DNA of 64,000 bases from DATAJX01 sp964601735. Lineage in GTDB: Bacteria; Pseudomonadota; Alphaproteobacteria; UBA2136; UBA6156. Location of the stretch: the NCBI GenBank assembly GCA_964601735.1, contig CAZROO010000001.1:62001-126000 (forward strand). The letters run 5' to 3'. The notes under the pieces are model-generated. The model did not search any database and was not told where the DNA came from. It saw nothing but the letters and a program-made list of their open reading frames with translations. The translations under genes and the position numbers were made by a program. Shown one piece after another: positions 60,512 through 64,000 of this stretch (the first letter of the stretch is position 1; each line of letters begins with the position of its first letter).

Positions 60512-60541
60512 AACAAAAAAGACGGGCCCTCGGGCCCGTCT
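60512..60541 (-). terminator. Rho-independent terminator
   Basis: On the minus strand AGACGGGCCC-GA-GGGCCCGTCT followed by TTTTTTG, 25 bases after the stop of the small gene at 60567. Confidence 0.85.
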
Positions 60542-60566
60542 CTCGCTATGCGGCACCGTGCTTTGA

Positions 60567-60767
60567 TCAGGTGCGGCCGTCATTCATTTCGGTGTCCGCG
60601 CCGCGTTTTGCCGCAAGTGTCTGCGCATGGTGTGCCTGCCGGGCCTGGTTGGCGCTGTTGTCCGCTTTTTTCGATTTACCTTTGCGGGCAAAGGCAGCCA
60701 GTTCATCCTCGGCGTGCTTCCCCGCGGTCGCAAGACCCAAATAATCTTGTCTCTTGGTGGTCATCAT
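60567..60767 (-). CDS. Small basic cytosolic protein, unknown
   Basis: A 66-residue protein, rich in Ala, Lys and Gln: GLATAGKHAEDELAAFARKGKSKK then KADNSANQARQAHHAQTLAAK. No membrane segment. The ribosome site GGAAA precedes an ATG-ATG pair, and a strong terminator follows, so I consider it a genuine gene. Family unknown; the amphipathic, basic composition suggests nucleic-acid or ribosome association, which is only speculation. Confidence 0.65.
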   Translation of the reverse strand: MMTTKRQDYLGLATAGKHAEDELAAFARKGKSKKADNSANQARQAHHAQTLAAKRGADTEMNDGRT

Positions 60768-60854
60768 ATTTTCCTTTGCTTACGGAAAAAAGATATTGCT
60801 GGTAACGGTGCTGTTTATACCCAGCAGCTGTTGCGCTGTCTAGCAGCGGTGCCA

Positions 60855-60899
60855 CAAAAAAGGCGGGCCCGAAGGCCCGCCATAAAGCCCGAAGGCTTT
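60855..60899 (-). terminator. Tandem stem-loops terminating the small gene at 60919
   Basis: On the minus strand AAAGCC-TTCG-GGCTTT (60884-60899) precedes GGCGGGCC-TTCG-GGCCCGCC (60862-60881) with a run of T to 60855. Both have stable UUCG-type loops. Confidence 0.8.
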
Positions 60900-60918
60900 T
60901 ATATTTCGTGGTTCAGAA

Positions 60919-61011
60919 CTACTTCCGCGGACCACCCTGGCCAGGCTTCTGGCCGGGCTTTGGGCTGGGCTGCTGCTGGCCGGGTTTGTTGTTCTGATTC
61001 TGATTCGACAT
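60919..61011 (-). CDS. Very small Pro/Gln/Gly-rich protein (30 residues)
   Basis: Starts at the ATG at 61009-61011 with TGGAG seven bases upstream and encodes MSNQNQNNKPGQQQPSPKPG plus ten more residues (QKPGQGGPRK) before TAG. Repeated PGQ units suggest a disordered peptide. A strong double terminator follows 20 bases later, which supports real expression. Similar short Asn/Gln/Pro/Gly peptides occur in other proteobacteria near translation genes, but I know no function. Confidence 0.6.
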   Translation of the reverse strand: MSNQNQNNKPGQQQPSPKPGQKPGQGGPRK

Positions 61012-61264
61012 TGTCGAACTCCAGGTTGGTTGAACAAAAGGTAGAGATGTTGCTTGTACGCAGTACATTTTCAAGCAACGGTGGGGCTTATACTCCCCTC
61101 CAAAAGCTTCTGTCTACCGGGAAAACGGCTGAATTTACGCCTTCTTTAGGTTTGACTTGCCAAACCTGTCGCCCTCCTTGTACAAAACGACGCCCAACCG
61201 GGGGTCAGGCTTTCTTCATCACCCGGGCACACCTCCGCTTTTCCCCCACAACCCAAGGTCTATC

Positions 61265-61441
61265 ATGGCAAGTCACGACGTTCAGGAGTTCGCTTTCCAC
61301 AATGGTCTGTCCAACAATGAGGCCAAGCGCCGCATGGGCAAAACCAACCGTCACCAGCGCAACCTCAACCAATCTCAGCCTGCGGTAGCCCCGACGCCGG
61401 TTGCCCAAGCGCCCATCCCCGCGGCCCAGGCCGCAGAATAG
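61265..61441 (+). CDS. Small hypothetical protein
   Basis: A 58-residue protein: a compact charged N-terminal part (SHDVQEFAFHNGLSNNEAKRRMGKTNRHQRN) and an Ala/Pro tail (VAPTPVAQAPIPAAQAAE). Preceded by 253 bases (61012-61264) in which I find no other gene, and followed 20 bases later by a strong terminator. Family unknown. Real gene likely because of terminator and codon use, although no strong ribosome site is seen. Confidence 0.55.
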   Translation: MASHDVQEFAFHNGLSNNEAKRRMGKTNRHQRNLNQSQPAVAPTPVAQAPIPAAQAAE

Positions 61442-61460
61442 CGACATCCTCAACAGCGAA

Positions 61461-61485
61461 ACGCCCGGCGATGCCGGGCGTTTTT
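61461..61485 (+). terminator. Rho-independent terminator
   Basis: ACGCCCGGC (61461-61469) pairs with GCCGGGCGT (61473-61481), followed by TTTT. Confidence 0.85.
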
Positions 61486-61490
61486 GCATG

Positions 61491-61549
61491 CTGTCATGCC
61501 GACGGAGGTCGGTATCCACGATGATACGTGCCGAAGGCACTCAAACCAG
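61491..61549. repeat. Intergenic two-hairpin repeat, copy 3
   Basis: TGCCGAC-GGAG-GTCGGTA with one changed pair, CCACGAT, GTGCC-GAA-GGCAC, TCAAACCAG. Closest to the copy at 32910. The rest of the 281-base gap to thrS holds another GTCATCCCGCCC segment with CTACGCTCGG/CTGCGCTCCGG phrases and no gene. Confidence 0.75.
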
Positions 61550-61723
61550 CCATCGCAAAATCATAAAACTGCCGTCATCCCGCCCCGTTGCCTTCGCTAC
61601 GCTCGGCGGTCTCCGCTGCGCTCCGGCTGAGGGGGAAGGGGATCCATTGGGGTGGGAGCCGCCATCGGAGGTGAGAAGGCAAACGTCAGGGGCAAAAGTT
61701 TTGTCGACCAAAGCCGGCAAGGG

Positions 61724-63739
61724 CTAAGCGTCCTTGCGGCTTACCACTTCCCCACCAATCCGCCCAACAAACGCCTCCACCGGCATGGCGCCCAAATCTG
61801 TCCCGTCGCGCAAGCGCACGGCCACGGTGCCGGCCTCGGCCTCTTTGGCGCCCACCACCAGCATGTAAGGAATCTTCTTCTGCTGCGCGAACAGGATTTT
61901 CTTCTGCATGCGCTCGTTGCTGTCGTCCACCTCCACGCGCAAGCCGCCGGTGGCGGTCGCAACGCCGCTGTTGCGCAGCTTGGCCGCAACCTCTTCGGCA
62001 TACCCATTCTGGTTGTCGGTAATCGGAATCAGCACCGCCTGGGTAGGCGAGAGCCATACCGGGAACTTGCCTTCGGCGTTCTCAATCAGCACGCCGATAA
62101 AGCGCTCAAGGCTGCCCAGAATCGCGCGGTGCAGCATCACCGGGTGCTGCTTGCCGCCGTCCTCGGCGGTGTAAAACGCGTCCAGCCGCTCGGGCATGTT
62201 AAAGTCCACCTGCAAGGTGCCCAACTGCCAGTCGCGGCCGATGCTGTCGCGCACGGTGAATTCCAACTTGGGGCCGTAGAATGCGCCGTCACCGGGGCTT
62301 ATCTTCCAGTCCATGCCGGTGCGTTTGCAGGTTTCTTCTAAAGCCTTTTCGGCCTTGTCCCACACCTCGTCGCTGCCCACGCGCTTTTCCGGGCGGGTCG
62401 AAAGCTTCAAAAAGTAATTGCTGAACCCCAGGTCGGCGTACACTTCTTTCAGCAACGCGCAAAAGGCAATACTTTCGTCCTGGATCTGGTCGGCGGTACA
62501 GAAGATGTGCGCGTCGTCCTGCGTAAACGCCCGCACCCGCATCAACCCGTGCAGCGCGCCATGCGCCTCGTTGCGCATGCAACTGCCAAACTCCGCCATG
62601 CGCAGCGGCAAATCGCGGTAGCTCTTGATGCCGTGGTTGAACACCTGGACGTGGCATGGGCAGTTCATCGGCTTGAGGCTGGATATACCCACCACCTTGC
62701 CCTCGCGCTCTTCCTTTACCAGAAACAGGTCGTCGTAATAGTTGGCCCAGTGCCCGCTCTTCTCATACAGCACCTTGTCCACCAGCTTGGGTGTGTTCAC
62801 TTCAACGTAACCGGCCACGTCCAGCTTGCGTCGCAGGTAGTCGGTCAGCTCAGTGTAAATCGTCCACCCTGCGGGGTGCCAAAAGGCCTGCCCCGGCGCC
62901 TCTTCCTGGAAATGGAACAAATCCAGCGCCGCACCCAGCTTGCGGTGGTCGCGCTTCTCGGCTTCCTCGCGCATCACCAGGTAGGCATCCAGCTCTTTCT
63001 GCGTCGCAAACATCACGCCGTAAATCCGGGTGAGTTGCTTGTTGTTGGAGTCACCCCGCCAGTAAGCCCCGGCAATACTGGTCAGCTTGAACGCGCCGGT
63101 AATCTTGTCCAGCGAAGGCACATGCGGCCCCACGCACAGGTCGATGAAATCGCCCTGGCCTTTGAGCCCACCTGCAACCTTGTCAGCGCTGCTTGCCTGC
63201 CGGTAAGCACTCACCTTGCCGCCGGGCAAAAGCTGCCCCTTGGCCGCCACGTCGTCGATAATCTCAATCTTGTAATCATCGCCGGTTTTCTTGAAATGCG
63301 CCTTCAGCTCTTCGGCGTCCCAAAGCTCGCGCTGGACAGGATTGTTCTCCGCAATAATCTCCCGCATCCGCGCTTCGATCTTTGGCAGGTCTTCGCTCGA
63401 AAGCGCCGAGGCAAACTCCACATCATAGTAAAAGCCGGTATCGACGGTGGGCCCAATCGCCAGCTTGGCGCCGGGGTACATCTCCTTCACCGCCCGCGCC
63501 AGAACCTGCGCCGCAGTGGTGTGCCGCATGGTGTCCAACCCAAGCTCATTCTTGACGGTGGCGATATTCACCCTGGCATCGTTCGCAATCGCCTCGCTCA
63601 AATCAACGGCTTTGCCATCCACCTCAATTGCCAGGGCCGCCTTGGCCAAACCCGCGCCAATGCCTGCCGCAATTTCCGCCCCGGTTGTGGTCCCCGCAAA
63701 TTCCTTCACCGAATTGTCGGGAAGTGTAATGCGGACCAT
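61724..63739 (-). CDS. thrS: Threonyl-tRNA synthetase
   Basis: A 671-residue class II synthetase that charges tRNA-Thr. Domains: TGS (1-60), N2 editing domain with HTTAAQVLARAVKE and HxxxH/C-type motif (about 70-225), catalytic core with LVDKVLYEKSGHWANY (motif 1 area), MNCPCHVQVF (zinc Cys), RMAEFGSCMRNEAHGALHGLMRVRAFTQDDAH (motif 2) and RAILGSLERFIGVLIE (motif 3), then the anticodon-binding domain (about 565-671, PTQAVLIPITD). The usual MNCPGH is MNCPCH here, an extra Cys. GGAGAC ribosome site six bases before the ATG. Divergent from pip. Confidence 0.97.
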   Translation of the reverse strand: MVRITLPDNSVKEFAGTTTGAEIAAGIGAGLAKAALAIEVDGKAVDLSEAIANDARVNIATVKNELGLDTMRHTTAAQVLARAVKEMYPGAKLAIGPTVDTGFYYDVEFASALSSEDLPKIEARMREIIAENNPVQRELWDAEELKAHFKKTGDDYKIEIIDDVAAKGQLLPGGKVSAYRQASSADKVAGGLKGQGDFIDLCVGPHVPSLDKITGAFKLTSIAGAYWRGDSNNKQLTRIYGVMFATQKELDAYLVMREEAEKRDHRKLGAALDLFHFQEEAPGQAFWHPAGWTIYTELTDYLRRKLDVAGYVEVNTPKLVDKVLYEKSGHWANYYDDLFLVKEEREGKVVGISSLKPMNCPCHVQVFNHGIKSYRDLPLRMAEFGSCMRNEAHGALHGLMRVRAFTQDDAHIFCTADQIQDESIAFCALLKEVYADLGFSNYFLKLSTRPEKRVGSDEVWDKAEKALEETCKRTGMDWKISPGDGAFYGPKLEFTVRDSIGRDWQLGTLQVDFNMPERLDAFYTAEDGGKQHPVMLHRAILGSLERFIGVLIENAEGKFPVWLSPTQAVLIPITDNQNGYAEEVAAKLRNSGVATATGGLRVEVDDSNERMQKKILFAQQKKIPYMLVVGAKEAEAGTVAVRLRDGTDLGAMPVEAFVGRIGGEVVSRKDA

Positions 63740-63811
63740 GAGGCGTCTCCTTAATCGGGTTTAAACAGGGTTAGACTTGGCTTCTAGCATACACTTCGCT
63801 ACCTTGGCCAT

Positions 63812-64000
63812 ATGCCCAGACTCCCTACCCCCTACGCCACCGGCCACCTGCCGGTCACCAACGGCCACAGCATTTATTACGAGCAATATGGTAATCCCAA
63901 AGGCATCCCGGTGGTGAGGATGCACGGCGGCCCGGGCAGCGGCAGCAAGCCCAAGCACGCGCTGCCCTACGACCTCAAGAAAATGCAGCTCACCCTCTTC
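63812..64000 (+). CDS. pip: Prolyl aminopeptidase/proline iminopeptidase (partial, 5' end)
   Basis: The first 63 residues of an alpha/beta-hydrolase that removes N-terminal proline. ATGHLPVTNGHSIYYEQYGNP and VVRMHGGPGSG, the HGGPG oxyanion-hole motif specific to the S33 prolyl aminopeptidases, are visible. Catalytic Ser lies beyond the window. Divergent from thrS; the 72-base gap contains both promoters. ATG 63812 is the first start after the gap. Confidence 0.9.
   Translation, partial: MPRLPTPYATGHLPVTNGHSIYYEQYGNPKGIPVVRMHGGPGSGSKPKHALPYDLKKMQLTLF

Noticed and set aside
61550..61723. Possible RNA gene or repeat before thrS
   Set aside because: Contains CTACGCTCGG/CTGCGCTCCGG phrases and hairpins like REP elements, but no conserved RNA structure or leader peptide could be recognised.
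1..64000. Relaxase, oriT, TraG, TraN, TraW
   Set aside because: Looked for relaxase His-triad or Tyr motifs and for large multi-helix TraG or Cys-rich TraN proteins; none of the plausible genes fit. They may lie outside the window.

Overview
The window is a GC-rich, roughly 60% GC bacterial chromosome segment, most likely from an alphaproteobacterium. This is inferred from a SURF1-like gene, the character of infC, thrS, murJ and mutS, an F-type transfer locus of the kind seen in that class, and palindromic repeats translating to MPAKAGIH-like peptides. I cannot name the species. Ordinary chromosomal genes flank the region: a bcp-type peroxiredoxin and YggT on the left; an AI-2E family permease, SURF1, murJ, mutS, a nuclease, tRNA-Arg(CCU), a LysM protein, a peptide-binding protein, infC, thrS and a prolyl aminopeptidase on the right.

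Between about 0.8 and 49.8 kb lies one large secretion/transfer locus that joins two machines. The first is an F-type (MPF-F, VirB-like) type IV secretion system in three blocks. Block A (0.8-8.3 kb) has TraU, TrbC-like, TraF-like, a small membrane protein overlapping a soluble coupling ATPase, and accessory proteins. Block B (26.9-29.4 kb) has two tandem VirB2-like pilins, TraL, TraE and TraK. Block C (36-46.9 kb) has a TraH-like protein, an unrecognised 699-residue protein, TraB, TraV, TraC/VirB4 and a Pro/Ala-rich bitopic protein. The second machine (9.8-26.7 kb) is a type IVb pilus of the IncI thin-pilus kind: PilL/TcpQ-like, secretin PilN, two near-duplicate major prepilins, ATPase PilQ, platform PilR, PilO2, a small bitopic protein, PilP, a glycine-rich tip-like protein, a minor pilin, a lone N-terminal domain of prepilin peptidase, and two coiled-coil TcpQ-like proteins. 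A lytic transglycosylase at 30.2 kb could serve either machine.

Between blocks B and C sits an accessory segment. It has a degenerate GIY-YIG protein flanked by two related repeats, a UvrD-like protein whose Walker B glutamate is lost, two tiny membrane proteins, and a 764-residue protein combining sigma-70-like and ParB-like regions. A NusA-like protein with a TTG start closes the block. A sigma-like/ParB-like fusion plus a NusA paralogue suggests that the locus carries its own transcription or partition factors; this is the most novel feature here. I saw no relaxase, oriT, integrase or transposase, so the system may be a chromosomal secretion or adhesion apparatus rather than a complete conjugative element.

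Short palindromic repeats occur between genes and, unusually, in frame inside at least three genes. Many locus genes overlap by 1-14 bases or abut, indicating operons; stem-loop terminators subdivide them.
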